From NCBI GenBank assembly GCA_025141015.1, contig CP081098.1, positions 3,788,501 to 3,852,500 of the forward strand: DNA of 64,000 bases. The letters run 5' to 3'. The position numbers and the translations under genes are program-made. The notes below the pieces were generated by a model. That model worked only from the letters and a program-made list of their open reading frames with translations, was not told the DNA's origin and made no database searches. Below, piece by piece: positions 43,679-52,160 of this stretch. The stretch comes from Rhodobacteraceae bacterium M382. Its GTDB lineage: Bacteria; Pseudomonadota; Alphaproteobacteria; Rhodobacterales; Rhodobacteraceae. Within the stretch, counting starts at the first letter, position 1, and each line of letters begins with the position of its first letter.

Positions 43679-44416
43679 ATGTTACTCAGTCGCATGACCT
43701 GGCAACAGGTCGACGCCCATGTGAAATCCGGTGGCGGTATCGTATTGCCCATGGGATCAACGGAACAACATGGCCCCATGGGCATGATTGGCACCGACAC
43801 GATCTGTGCCCAGGCGCTGGCCGAACGGGCCGCCGACATCTGCGGGGCCATCTGTGCGCCGCCTCTGGCCTATACGCCTGCCCCATTCAACATGGGGTTT
43901 GCGGGGACCATGTCATTGTCTGCGGACCTGTTTCAGGCCATGGCCCGTGAGCTGTTGGAAGGGCTGCAATCCCAGGGTTTCACCCGGATCTATGTTGTGA
44001 ACGGGCATGGTGCCAATCTGGCACCGATGCGGACAGCGGCCACTGGGCTGACTGCCCGCGTTCAAATTCGCAGCTGGTGGGATTTCGAACCAGTCAACCT
44101 GTTGCGGCGTCAATGGTACGGCGCATGGGAGGGGATGCATGCCACCCCATCCGAAATTGCCATCACCCAATCGCTGTTTCACGTCCTGCCCACCGGTGAT
44201 GCCGCAGACCCTCCCAAACAATTGAGCGCGGAATTCATCGCTGCCCATGCCGGCGACCGCCATGGGCCGCCGCAGGAACACCGCGCCCAGTTTCCAGATG
44301 GGCGGGTGGGGTCGCATTCGGCGTTGGCCTGCCCGGAACATGGCGACGCACTGATCGCCGCTGCCACCCAGGCCATTGCCGAAGACATGCGCGGCTTCTT
44401 CAATCTGGAAGGTTGA
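43679..44416 (+). CDS. Creatininase-family amidohydrolase
   Basis: A 245-residue protein with the family's metal motifs: LPMGSTEQHGPMG (Glu, His), MIGTDT (Asp), VVNGHGAN (His) and EGMHATPSE (Glu). These hold a binuclear zinc or manganese site. The family includes creatinine amidohydrolase and hydrolases of cofactor precursors (MftE, ArfB), so creatinine is possible but not established; no creatinase gene is adjacent. Its last 17 bases overlap the 3' end of the convergent MaoC-like gene. Confidence 0.85.
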   Translation: MLLSRMTWQQVDAHVKSGGGIVLPMGSTEQHGPMGMIGTDTICAQALAERAADICGAICAPPLAYTPAPFNMGFAGTMSLSADLFQAMARELLEGLQSQGFTRIYVVNGHGANLAPMRTAATGLTARVQIRSWWDFEPVNLLRRQWYGAWEGMHATPSEIAITQSLFHVLPTGDAADPPKQLSAEFIAAHAGDRHGPPQEHRAQFPDGRVGSHSALACPEHGDALIAAATQAIAEDMRGFFNLEG

Positions 44417-44876
44417 CCGCCGGATGGGATGGTTTGCGCCGCATGAATGCGGCCCGGTCGCAGGTCGCAACCAGAACCGCATCCTGATTAAAGGCCTGGT
44501 GCAGGAAGTGCACAATCCCTGCTTCGGGGCGCGATCCGCTGTCGCGGCAATCCTTCACGGTGGTCCGCACTCTCAAAGTGTCGCCCTGAAACACCGGGGC
44601 AGGAAAGCGCACATCGCTCATCCCCAGATTGGCGATGGTCGTCCCCAGCGTGGTTTCATTCACCGTGATCCCGATCATCACCCCCAGGGTGAAGATCGAA
44701 TTGACCAATGGGCGGCCAAATTCGGTGCCCTCGGCAAAATGGCGGTCGATGTGCAGGGGCTGCGAATTAAAGGTCATCGCGCAAAACATCATATTGTCGG
44801 ATTCCGTGATGGTTCGGGTGATCGCGTGATCAACCACCATCCCCGGATGAAACTCTTCGAACCAGAGGCCGGCCAT
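44400..44876 (-). CDS. MaoC-family hydratase (hot-dog fold)
   Basis: A 158-residue protein. The hydratase region reads MTFNSQPLHIDRHFA, the variant of the MaoC motif in which the usual Asp is replaced but the His is kept; as far as I recall this variant occurs in mesaconyl-CoA hydratase-like members. It follows the biotin carboxylase subunit by 3 bp, so it belongs to the carboxylase operon. By analogy with leucine breakdown it would hydrate the carboxylated enoyl-CoA (a methylglutaconyl-CoA-like intermediate) before cleavage by the CitE-like lyase. Confidence 0.82.
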   Translation of the reverse strand: MAGLWFEEFHPGMVVDHAITRTITESDNMMFCAMTFNSQPLHIDRHFAEGTEFGRPLVNSIFTLGVMIGITVNETTLGTTIANLGMSDVRFPAPVFQGDTLRVRTTVKDCRDSGSRPEAGIVHFLHQAFNQDAVLVATCDRAAFMRRKPSHPAVNLPD

Positions 44877-44879
44877 GGG

Positions 44880-46862
44880 TTACGCTCCTTTGGTGATGTC
44901 GATGCGAATCAGAATCTGTCCGGCATCGACGGTTGCGCCCGGTTCACAGGCGATGGCTGACACGACACCATCGGCCATGGCCTTTAGCTCCATCAGCAGT
45001 TTCATTGATTCCAACGCCACCACAGTTTCCCCCATTTGCACGACCTCTCCGACAGCAACAGGCAGGTCGGCCACCAGCCCAGGCATGGGCGCAACAATGC
45101 GATCCGGGTCCGTATCCGTTGTTGATCGGGTCGCCAAACGCAGATCTCCGGCCAACGACAGCCTGTGGCAGGCATCGAACGCGGGGCTCCACAGCCAGAT
45201 TTCCGTACCCGTGTCAAATACGCCACACCGGCTGGAAACACCGTTTTCGATGACATTCATCTCTGTCGCACTGGCGCGCGTGATCAGACAGGAAACCGTC
45301 CCCTCGCGAGAGGTCACTTCGAATTGTCCCTGCTGGCCGCGGATTTCGACCGCGGCATCGGGCGCATCGGTCTCCAAATATTGGGCACAAGCCGCCTGCC
45401 CCGCCTGATCCAACAAACGCATTCCACCCAGTCCGTACCACGGCGACGTGCCCGACGGCTGTGCGGAATGGCGCGCCAGAGCGGCCAGCCTGGTTGTTTG
45501 CGCGACTGGCGCGGCCCAACCATCCGGCCATTGCGCGGCAATGAACCCGGTGGTGGCGCACCCTTGGGCGAATGCATCCCTGGCCAGCGCGTCCCGAAGA
45601 AACAGCCTGTTGGTCCCGAGCCCGGCCACGCCGGTCCGCTCCAGCCCCCGGATCAGCGATTTGCGTACGCTGTCGCGGTCGGGGCCATGGGCGATCAGCT
45701 TGGCAATCATGGAATCGTAATGGCTGGCGACAACCGACCCAGTCTGAACCCCGCTGTCGCATCGCAGGCCCGGATCCGGTGCCCAATGCAGGATCTCTCC
45801 GGTTTGGGGTCTGAACCCCAAGGCCGCGTCCTCGGCAGTGAGCCGGGCTTCGATCGCATGGCCGCAGCACCGGATATCGGCCTGTGTCAGCCCCAAAGGC
45901 TGACCCGCAGCAACCCGCAACTGCTGTTCCACCAGGTCCAGGCCCGTCACTTCTTCGGTCACGGTGTGTTCCACCTGCAACCGCGTGTTCATTTCCAGAA
46001 AATGGTAGGCTTCGGTGTCACCCTCCAAGACAAATTCCACGGTGCCCGCGCTGTCATACCCGATCTCGCGTCCCAATCGCAGCGCCGCTTTGAACATCGC
46101 ATCGCGTGTGGCTGTGCTCAAATTCGGGGCCGGTGCCTCTTCGAGCAGCTTCTGGTGATTGCGTTGCACCGAACAATCGCGCTCATGCAGGTGCAGCAGA
46201 TTGCCATGTTTGTCGCCCAACAGCTGCACTTCGATGTGGCGCGGATTTTGCACCAGCTTTTCGATCATCAACCGCCCCTCGCCAAAGGCGCGTTCGGATT
46301 CGGCGCGCGCCGATTGAATGGCGTCAGCCAATCCCCCCGGATCATGGACCACGCGCATGCCTTTGCCCCCACCCCCGGCGCTGGCCTTGATCATGACCGG
46401 CAGACCAATGTCATACGCGGCGGCGATCAGAGTCTCGTCGCGTTGATCCGCGCCTGCATAGCCCGGAAGACAGGGTACTCCAGCGGCCAAGGCCACGGCT
46501 TTGGCTTCGATTTTGGCCCCCATGATACGGATCGCATGGGGGTGAGGTCCAACCCAGATCAGCCCGGCTTGGACACAGGCTTCGGCCAGATCGGGGCGTT
46601 CCGACAAGAAGCCATATCCGGGATGGAGCGCCTGGGCACCGCTGGCCTGTGCGGCCGCGATGATCCGATCCACCCGCAGATAACTGTCCCGCGCCGCAGC
46701 CCCCCCGATATGCACAGAGGTATCCGCCAGTTGTACATGCAAGGCGTCCCGGTCCGCGTCCGAATAAACCGCAACCGTTCGGATCCCCATCGCCCGCGCC
46801 GTGCGCATGATCCGACAGGCAATTTCGCCGCGATTGGCGATCAGCAATGTGTCAAACATCAT
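44880..46862 (-). CDS. Acyl-CoA carboxylase alpha subunit (biotin carboxylase + biotin carrier)
   Basis: A 660-residue protein of the MccA/PccA/AtuF type. It has the N-terminal biotin carboxylase domain (LLIANRGEIACRIMRTA, ASAGGGGKGMR as ATP-grasp loop, EMNTRLQVEHTVTEE) and a C-terminal biotinyl domain with ESMKL, a variant of the usual EAMKM. It adds CO2 to biotin with ATP. The beta subunit lies 6 bp upstream. Length and context fit methylcrotonyl-CoA or geranyl-CoA carboxylase better than acetyl-CoA carboxylase. Confidence 0.88.
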   Translation of the reverse strand: MMFDTLLIANRGEIACRIMRTARAMGIRTVAVYSDADRDALHVQLADTSVHIGGAAARDSYLRVDRIIAAAQASGAQALHPGYGFLSERPDLAEACVQAGLIWVGPHPHAIRIMGAKIEAKAVALAAGVPCLPGYAGADQRDETLIAAAYDIGLPVMIKASAGGGGKGMRVVHDPGGLADAIQSARAESERAFGEGRLMIEKLVQNPRHIEVQLLGDKHGNLLHLHERDCSVQRNHQKLLEEAPAPNLSTATRDAMFKAALRLGREIGYDSAGTVEFVLEGDTEAYHFLEMNTRLQVEHTVTEEVTGLDLVEQQLRVAAGQPLGLTQADIRCCGHAIEARLTAEDAALGFRPQTGEILHWAPDPGLRCDSGVQTGSVVASHYDSMIAKLIAHGPDRDSVRKSLIRGLERTGVAGLGTNRLFLRDALARDAFAQGCATTGFIAAQWPDGWAAPVAQTTRLAALARHSAQPSGTSPWYGLGGMRLLDQAGQAACAQYLETDAPDAAVEIRGQQGQFEVTSREGTVSCLITRASATEMNVIENGVSSRCGVFDTGTEIWLWSPAFDACHRLSLAGDLRLATRSTTDTDPDRIVAPMPGLVADLPVAVGEVVQMGETVVALESMKLLMELKAMADGVVSAIACEPGATVDAGQILIRIDITKGA

Positions 46863-46868
46863 GCGCCC

Positions 46869-48410
46869 TCACATCCGGTAAACTGGGCGCGGCCCGGTTT
46901 CGCGGGGCTCTGCTGCGGACAGCCCCAGGCATAACCCCATCACATCTCGGGTCTGGTCCGGTTCGATAATCCCGTCATCCCACAGCCGCGCCGTGGCGTA
47001 ATAGGGGTCGCTTTGTTCGGTGAACTGGGCCCGCGTGCGCCTGTCCAGCTCTGCGATCTCGTCCTTGGACGCGGGTGATTTCAGGCTGGCCCGGCGCAGG
47101 TCGGTGACCACCGTGGCTGCGACATCCGGGCTCATCGTGGCAATGCGCGCATTGGGCCAGGAGAACAGGAACCGGGGCCGAAACCCGCGCCCACACATTC
47201 CGTAGTTCCCAGCGCCATAGGAGCCGCCTGTGATCACGGTGTATTTTGGCACTCGCGCATTGGAAACCGCATAAACCAGCTTGGCCGAATGTTTGGCGAT
47301 GCCACCGCGCTCGGCGTCAGTTCCGACCATAAAACCGGTGATATTCTGCAAGAACAGCAAGGGTATATGGCGCTGATCACACAGTTCGATGAAATGCGCA
47401 CCCTTGAGCGCACTTTCGGAAAACAACACCCCGTCATTGGCCAGGATCCCCACCGGATAGCCGTGGATATGGGCAAAACCACAGACCAGAGTCGCGCCAT
47501 AATCGGGCTTGAATTCGGAAAAATCGCTGCCATCCACCAGGCTGCGGATCATGGCCCGCGTATCGGTGGGGCGTTTCAGGTCGATCTGGGCGAACTCTGC
47601 CGGTGTTCCGGCATCCGCTGCGGGGGGGGCTGACGCTTGTGGCGGATCACTGGGCATCGCTGGCTCGAGATATCCGACCAATTCGCGCAACTTGCGCAAT
47701 GCGCCCTCTTCGTCCTCTGCCAGGTGGTCACTGACCCCCGACACATTGGTGTGCATCTCGGCCCCGCCCAAAGTGTTGCCGTCGACAACCTCGTTGATGG
47801 CTGCCTTGACGATGGGGGGGCCTCCCAGATGGATACGACCGGTCTCCCGCACCATGATCACCTGATCACTCAGCGCCGGAATATAGGCCCCACCCGCCGT
47901 GCATCCGCCAAATACGACGGAAATCTGTGGGATACCTGACGCCGACATCTGGCATTGCCGCCAGAATGCACCGCCAAAATGATCCTTGTCCGGGAAAACC
48001 CGGTCCTGTTCGGGCAGAAACGCACCACCGCAATCCACCAGATACAGACATGGCAACCGATGGGCCTGAGCGATTTCCTGGGCGCGCGCATGTTTGCGCA
48101 CGGTTTCCGCAAAGAACGATCCGCCTTTGACCGTGGCGTCATTGGCAATGATCATACAGGGCCGCCCGCGCACCACGCCGATGCCGGTGACTATTCCGGC
48201 ACCCGGAACCTCGCCGCCGTACATCCCGTACGCGGCCAGCGGTGACAACTCGAGAAACGCTGTGGCCGGATCCAACAGAAATTCGATCCGGTCGCGCACA
48301 AACATCTTGCCGCGTTCTGCATGGCGGATGCGAAAACGCTCTCCGCCACCCTGGGACGCGGCCCTGTGACGGTCGCGCAGGTCTGAAATCAGATCTGGAA
48401 TGGTGGGCAT
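46869..48410 (-). CDS. Acyl-CoA carboxylase beta subunit (carboxyltransferase)
   Basis: A 513-residue carboxyltransferase with two crotonase-like halves. Diagnostic segments are RGRPCMIIANDATVKGGSF and FGGCTAGGAYIPALSD in the first half, and QNITGFMVG, GGSYGAGNYGMCGRGF and MSPDVAATVV in the second. This pattern matches the MccB/AtuC group (methylcrotonyl- or geranyl-CoA carboxylase). It is the first gene of the minus-strand operon; a palindromic operator lies 24 bp upstream, shared with the divergent acyl-CoA dehydrogenase gene. Confidence 0.88.
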   Translation of the reverse strand: MPTIPDLISDLRDRHRAASQGGGERFRIRHAERGKMFVRDRIEFLLDPATAFLELSPLAAYGMYGGEVPGAGIVTGIGVVRGRPCMIIANDATVKGGSFFAETVRKHARAQEIAQAHRLPCLYLVDCGGAFLPEQDRVFPDKDHFGGAFWRQCQMSASGIPQISVVFGGCTAGGAYIPALSDQVIMVRETGRIHLGGPPIVKAAINEVVDGNTLGGAEMHTNVSGVSDHLAEDEEGALRKLRELVGYLEPAMPSDPPQASAPPAADAGTPAEFAQIDLKRPTDTRAMIRSLVDGSDFSEFKPDYGATLVCGFAHIHGYPVGILANDGVLFSESALKGAHFIELCDQRHIPLLFLQNITGFMVGTDAERGGIAKHSAKLVYAVSNARVPKYTVITGGSYGAGNYGMCGRGFRPRFLFSWPNARIATMSPDVAATVVTDLRRASLKSPASKDEIAELDRRTRAQFTEQSDPYYATARLWDDGIIEPDQTRDVMGLCLGLSAAEPRETGPRPVYRM

Positions 48411-48433
48411 GGCGTCCTCCCTTGATTTTCTAC

Positions 48434-48447
48434 CTAACGTCCGTTAG
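48434..48447. promoter_or_regulatory. Palindromic operator between divergent carboxylase and dehydrogenase genes
   Basis: CTAACG-TC-CGTTAG is a perfect 6+6 dyad with a 2-bp centre, within the 69-bp gap between two divergent starts. The TetR protein encoded nearby (49720-50343) is the likely ligand. Confidence 0.65.
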
Positions 48448-48479
48448 AAATTCTGTCAACAACCACAAAGAGACCAAAG

Positions 48480-49661
48480 ATGACCCTTGGATTTGACGCC
48501 ACCACCGCCTCCTCCTTCTTCTTTTCCGATGAACACCACATGTTGCGCGCCCAAGTGCGCCGCCTGGTCGAGGAAGAGATCAAACCCCATGCGGACATCT
48601 GGGAAGAACAGGGGCACACCCCCCGCGACCTGTTGCGAAAGATGGGCGAATTGGGGGTGTTCGGAATCCGCTATCCCGAAGCCTACGGCGGCTCCGATAT
48701 GGATCAATTGGCCACCGTTGTGCTGGCCGAAGAATTGGGGCGATGCACCTATGCAGGTGTGGCGATCACCGCGCTGGTGCACACCGATATGGCCTCGGTT
48801 CATGTGTTCAATGCCGGGACCCAGGAACAAAAGGCCAAATACCTGCCAGGAATCATTGCCGGGAACACCATAACCGCGGTTGGCATCACCGAACCCGATG
48901 CCGGATCTGACGTCAAAAGCATCCGCACGACCGCACGGCGCGCGGTCGATCACTCCGGCGATCATTATGTTCTGAACGGCACCAAGACCTTTATCACCAA
49001 CGGGGTGCTGGCCGACCTGTATTGCATCGCGGTCAAAACCGACACCACAGGCCCGGCCAGTCAGAGCGTTTCGATGTTTCTGCTGGAAAAGGGCACGCCT
49101 GGGTTTACCGTGACCCGCAAGTTGAAAAAACACGGCTGGCACAGTTCGGACACGGCCGAGCTGTCGCTGGTGGATGTGCGGCTGCCTGCTGAAAACATGC
49201 TGGGGGCCGAAGGTCGCGGGTTCTACGAGATCATGAAGAATTTTCAGAACGAACGTCTGGTGCTGGGTGCCATGGCCATGGGCGAGGCCCAGGCCGCGAT
49301 CGAACTGACCGTGGATTATGTGAAAAACCGCACGGCCTTTGGCGCGCCCTTGTGGGAGAAACAGACCATCCGCCAACGGCTGGCCATGCTGTCGGCACGG
49401 GTCGAAGCGGGACGCCAGATGGTCTATGCCACCGCTGCACGCACGGCAGCAGGGGAACACCTGGTCCGCGACGTGTCGATGATAAAAGCCTACTGTGGTG
49501 AGCTGGTAAACGAAGTCATGTATGAATGCGTTCAGTTCCACGGCGGCATGGGTTTTATGGCAGGCAGCACCATTGAACGCATGGCGCGTGACGCCCGTGT
49601 GCAGGCCATTGGCGGGGGTGCCACCGAAGTCATGTTGGAAGAAGTCGCCAAACGCATGTGA
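48480..49661 (+). CDS. Acyl-CoA dehydrogenase
   Basis: A 393-residue flavoprotein with FSDEHHMLRAQVRRLV at the start, the FAD/substrate loop VGITEPDAGSDV, and RTAFGAPLWEKQ. The C-terminal catalytic loop reads AIGGGATEVM, without the Glu found in many acyl-CoA dehydrogenases. A Glu in NERLVLGA sits where isovaleryl-CoA and long-chain enzymes carry their catalytic base. This points to a branched or long acyl-CoA substrate. It diverges from the carboxylase genes and probably supplies the enoyl-CoA they use. Confidence 0.88.
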   Translation: MTLGFDATTASSFFFSDEHHMLRAQVRRLVEEEIKPHADIWEEQGHTPRDLLRKMGELGVFGIRYPEAYGGSDMDQLATVVLAEELGRCTYAGVAITALVHTDMASVHVFNAGTQEQKAKYLPGIIAGNTITAVGITEPDAGSDVKSIRTTARRAVDHSGDHYVLNGTKTFITNGVLADLYCIAVKTDTTGPASQSVSMFLLEKGTPGFTVTRKLKKHGWHSSDTAELSLVDVRLPAENMLGAEGRGFYEIMKNFQNERLVLGAMAMGEAQAAIELTVDYVKNRTAFGAPLWEKQTIRQRLAMLSARVEAGRQMVYATAARTAAGEHLVRDVSMIKAYCGELVNEVMYECVQFHGGMGFMAGSTIERMARDARVQAIGGGATEVMLEEVAKRM

Positions 49662-49719
49662 ACCGCACTGGCCGGTTGCACGCAGACCGGATATCTCAAA
49701 GGACAGCCTGCCCCGCTTC

Positions 49720-50343
49720 ATGGACCACTCGATGACCGTTTCCTCTGCCACCCCCCGCACTCCCGATCCAAAACCCAAAGCCGCCGCTGCCCGCGATCAG
49801 ATATTGACCCATGCAGCGCGAATGATGCGCGCCCGGGGCTATGCTGATATGTCGCTGCGTGAGTTGGCAGCCGAGGTGGGGATGAAGGCCGGCAGCCTGT
49901 ATTACCATTTCCCCTCCAAAGAGGCGTTGGCGACCGACGTCATGCGGCTGGGGGTTGAAATCGTGTCCGACGCGGTTCAAGCAGGGCTGGAAGACGCCCC
50001 CGATTTGCCCCCGCGCGCCCGGATGACCCGGGCCATGCAGATCCATCTGGAGACGTTGTTGTCCGCCAGCGATTTTTCCTCGGCGCATATTCGATGCTAC
50101 CCCTTTGTCCCGGTGACTGTGCAGAGCGAGCTCAAGTCCGTGCGCAAGAAGTATGACAAGATCTGGTCCGCCTTGATCGAACAGCACCTGGGACCCAAGG
50201 CGACGCCAACAGACATACGCTACCTGCGGTACGCCATCATTGGGGCGTTGAACTGGTCATTGGAATGGTTCGACCCCGCCCATGACGATGCCGCACTTTA
50301 TGTAACATCGGTGGCGGACCGATTGCTGAGGGAGACGCCATGA
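49720..50343 (+). CDS. TetR/AcrR-family transcriptional regulator
   Basis: A 207-residue TetR protein. The helix-turn-helix includes ARDQILTHAARMMRARGY, MSLRELAAEVGMKAGS and LYYHFPSKEAL. Two close ATGs (49720, 49732) could start it; the AAAGGA signal lies somewhat far upstream. It follows the acyl-CoA dehydrogenase gene by 58 bp and overlaps the CitE-like gene by 4 bp. It is the likely repressor acting at the CTAACG dyad, with a pathway acyl-CoA as inducer. Confidence 0.86.
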   Translation: MDHSMTVSSATPRTPDPKPKAAAARDQILTHAARMMRARGYADMSLRELAAEVGMKAGSLYYHFPSKEALATDVMRLGVEIVSDAVQAGLEDAPDLPPRARMTRAMQIHLETLLSASDFSSAHIRCYPFVPVTVQSELKSVRKKYDKIWSALIEQHLGPKATPTDIRYLRYAIIGALNWSLEWFDPAHDDAALYVTSVADRLLRETP

Positions 50344-51194
50344 TACCCGCAGCAGCCGCCACGCGATCCTGGTTGTTCGTGCCCGGAAATGACCCACGCA
50401 AGATGGCAAAGGCGCTGACCTGTGACGCTGATGTGGTGATCTTCGATCTCGAAGACGCGGTTGCGCCACAAGACAAGCCAACAGCTCGGGCATTGGTGGC
50501 CGAGGCACTGACCCACCCCGCAAGACCCTTGCGCTTTGTCCGTGTCAATGGCCTGGGGACCGGGTTGGCGGCTGCGGATGTCGCAGCCACCCTGCCCCAT
50601 GCGCCAGATGGCTACGTTCTGCCCAAATGCGAGGGACCCGATGATATTGCGACGCTGTCAGAGATGACGGGCGGGCGGATCGGCATTCTGGCGATTGCGA
50701 CAGAAACCGTGCGGGCCGTGCGCAATCTGATGCGGCAGGATTGGGCACATCCGGCGCTGACCGGCCTGACCTGGGGCGGCGAGGATCTGGCCGCCGATCT
50801 GGGATCGCTGAGCAACCGCGCCACCGATGGCAGCTATCGCAGCCTGTTTGTGCAGGCCCGTGATCTGACGCTGCTGGCCGCGCGGGACGCCGGCGTTCTG
50901 GCGATCGATTCAGTGTTCGTCGATTTCCATGATACGGCGGGTCTGAATGCGGAGACCCGCGATGGATTCACCTTGGGGTTCGATGGCAAAATGGCCATTC
51001 ATCCGGCCCAGATCGACACGATCCACACCGCCATGACCCCGGCCCCCGCGGATGTGGAATGGGCACGACGTGTGATCGCCGCGCTCGAGACCGCACAATC
51101 CGGGGTCGCACAGTTGGACGGCAAGATGCTGGATCTGCCACATTTGATATCGGCTCACAGACTCCTGCGGTTGGCAGGATCAGGCACAGCCTGA
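50340..51194 (+). CDS. CitE-like (HpcH/HpaI) CoA-ester lyase
   Basis: A 284-residue TIM-barrel lyase. Conserved segments are RSWLFVPGNDPRKMAKAL, VIFDLEDAV, LPKCEGPDD, IATETVRAV, GGEDLAADLG and DGKMAIHPAQ, with acidic residues that hold Mg2+. Family members cleave citryl-, malyl-, beta-methylmalyl- or citramalyl-CoA. The start overlaps the TetR stop by 4 bp. In this operon it would cleave a 3-hydroxyacyl-CoA formed by the MaoC-type hydratase, in place of the DRE-TIM HMG-CoA lyase of the classical leucine route (inference). Confidence 0.86.
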   Translation: MIPAAAATRSWLFVPGNDPRKMAKALTCDADVVIFDLEDAVAPQDKPTARALVAEALTHPARPLRFVRVNGLGTGLAAADVAATLPHAPDGYVLPKCEGPDDIATLSEMTGGRIGILAIATETVRAVRNLMRQDWAHPALTGLTWGGEDLAADLGSLSNRATDGSYRSLFVQARDLTLLAARDAGVLAIDSVFVDFHDTAGLNAETRDGFTLGFDGKMAIHPAQIDTIHTAMTPAPADVEWARRVIAALETAQSGVAQLDGKMLDLPHLISAHRLLRLAGSGTA

Positions 51195-51437
51195 CCCACG
51201 GACGTGTCCCAAGCGTTGGCAAACGCCTTGGCCCGGCGTTTCACCACCTTTGAAATCTTGTTGCGCCGGAGATGAAACCCGGGTGTCTGAACGATACAGC
51301 GCTGGGTCAGATGGTGACCCTGGTTTCTGGCCAAAGCACGGGCCGCTACGTCACGCACGGCGCGACGCTGCACCATCTTGTGTCACCGCACCCAGCCCAT
51401 AGAGTACAGGTACAAATTTCCGTCAACCGAGGCCAAT
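51195..51437. other. Intergenic region before the ABC exporter
   Basis: About 240 bp contain the presumed exporter promoter. A minus-strand frame of 73 codons with a basic composition crosses the region and the end of the lyase gene, but it has no recognisable similarity or clear ribosome site, so I do not call it a gene. Confidence 0.4.
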
Positions 51438-52160
51438 ATGCCCGGACACATCAGGACACAGCCCGCCTTTACCGCCAAGGGATTGACCAAGACCTATGGC
51501 GAAGGCCGTTCCGCTGTGCATGCGTTGCGCGGCGTCGATCTTGAAATTCCGCAGGGTGAAATCGTGGTGTTGCTGGGGCCGTCAGGATCCGGCAAATCGA
51601 CATTGTTGAACATACTGGGCGGGCTGGATCGCGCCACATCGGGTACGGCGCATTTCCGTGACCAAAACCTCAGCGCCATGACAGACCGGGCGCTGACCCT
51701 GTATCGGCGTCGCCATGTCGGGTTCGTGTTTCAGTTCTACAATCTGATGCCCAGCCTGACGGCGCTGGAAAATGTCGAACTGGTTACGGAAATCGCCGAT
51801 GAACCGATGCCCGCCGAAGACGCCTTGTCTCTGGTCGGGCTGAGCGAACGCATGGATCATTTTCCCGCGCAATTATCCGGTGGCGAACAACAGCGTGTCG
51901 CCATTGCCCGTGCCGTCGCCAAACGACCCAATGTGTTGTTCTGCGACGAACCGACCGGCGCATTGGATAGCACCACGGGACGGTCCGTGCTGCGGGTCTT
52001 GCGCGATGTGAACCAGCAACTGGGGTCGACCATCCTGATGGTGACCCACGCGGCCCATACCGCACAGATGGCCGATCGGGTGATCCATTTTGCTGACGGG
52101 GCCATCCGAGAAGTGGTGGAGAACACCACCAAGCTCAGCCCAGATGACATCATATGGTAA
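51438..52160 (+). CDS. MacB/LolD-type ABC exporter ATPase
   Basis: A 240-residue ATPase with Walker [10 protein letters not shown], the Q-loop [16 protein letters not shown], signature LSGGEQQR, Walker [13 protein letters not shown] and a switch His in MVTHAAHT. The TGALDS sequence and DPSL-like absence fit the LolD/MacB/FtsE group, which works with FtsX-type permeases. The ATG at 51438 has GAGG upstream. The permease gene overlaps its end by 7 bp. Confidence 0.9.
   Translation: MPGHIRTQPAFTAKGLTKTYGEGRSAVHALRGVDLEIPQGEIVVLLGPSGSGKSTLLNILGGLDRATSGTAHFRDQNLSAMTDRALTLYRRRHVGFVFQFYNLMPSLTALENVELVTEIADEPMPAEDALSLVGLSERMDHFPAQLSGGEQQRVAIARAVAKRPNVLFCDEPTGALDSTTGRSVLRVLRDVNQQLGSTILMVTHAAHTAQMADRVIHFADGAIREVVENTTKLSPDDIIW

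Noticed and set aside
43679-44416. Assignment as true creatininase
   Set aside because: Metal motifs fit the family, but no creatinase or other creatinine-pathway gene is adjacent, so only the family-level call is kept.
51155-51376. Minus-strand basic frame of 73 codons before the ABC exporter
   Set aside because: It overlaps the lyase gene and has no convincing ribosome site or family signature. It could be a small protein, but the evidence is too weak.
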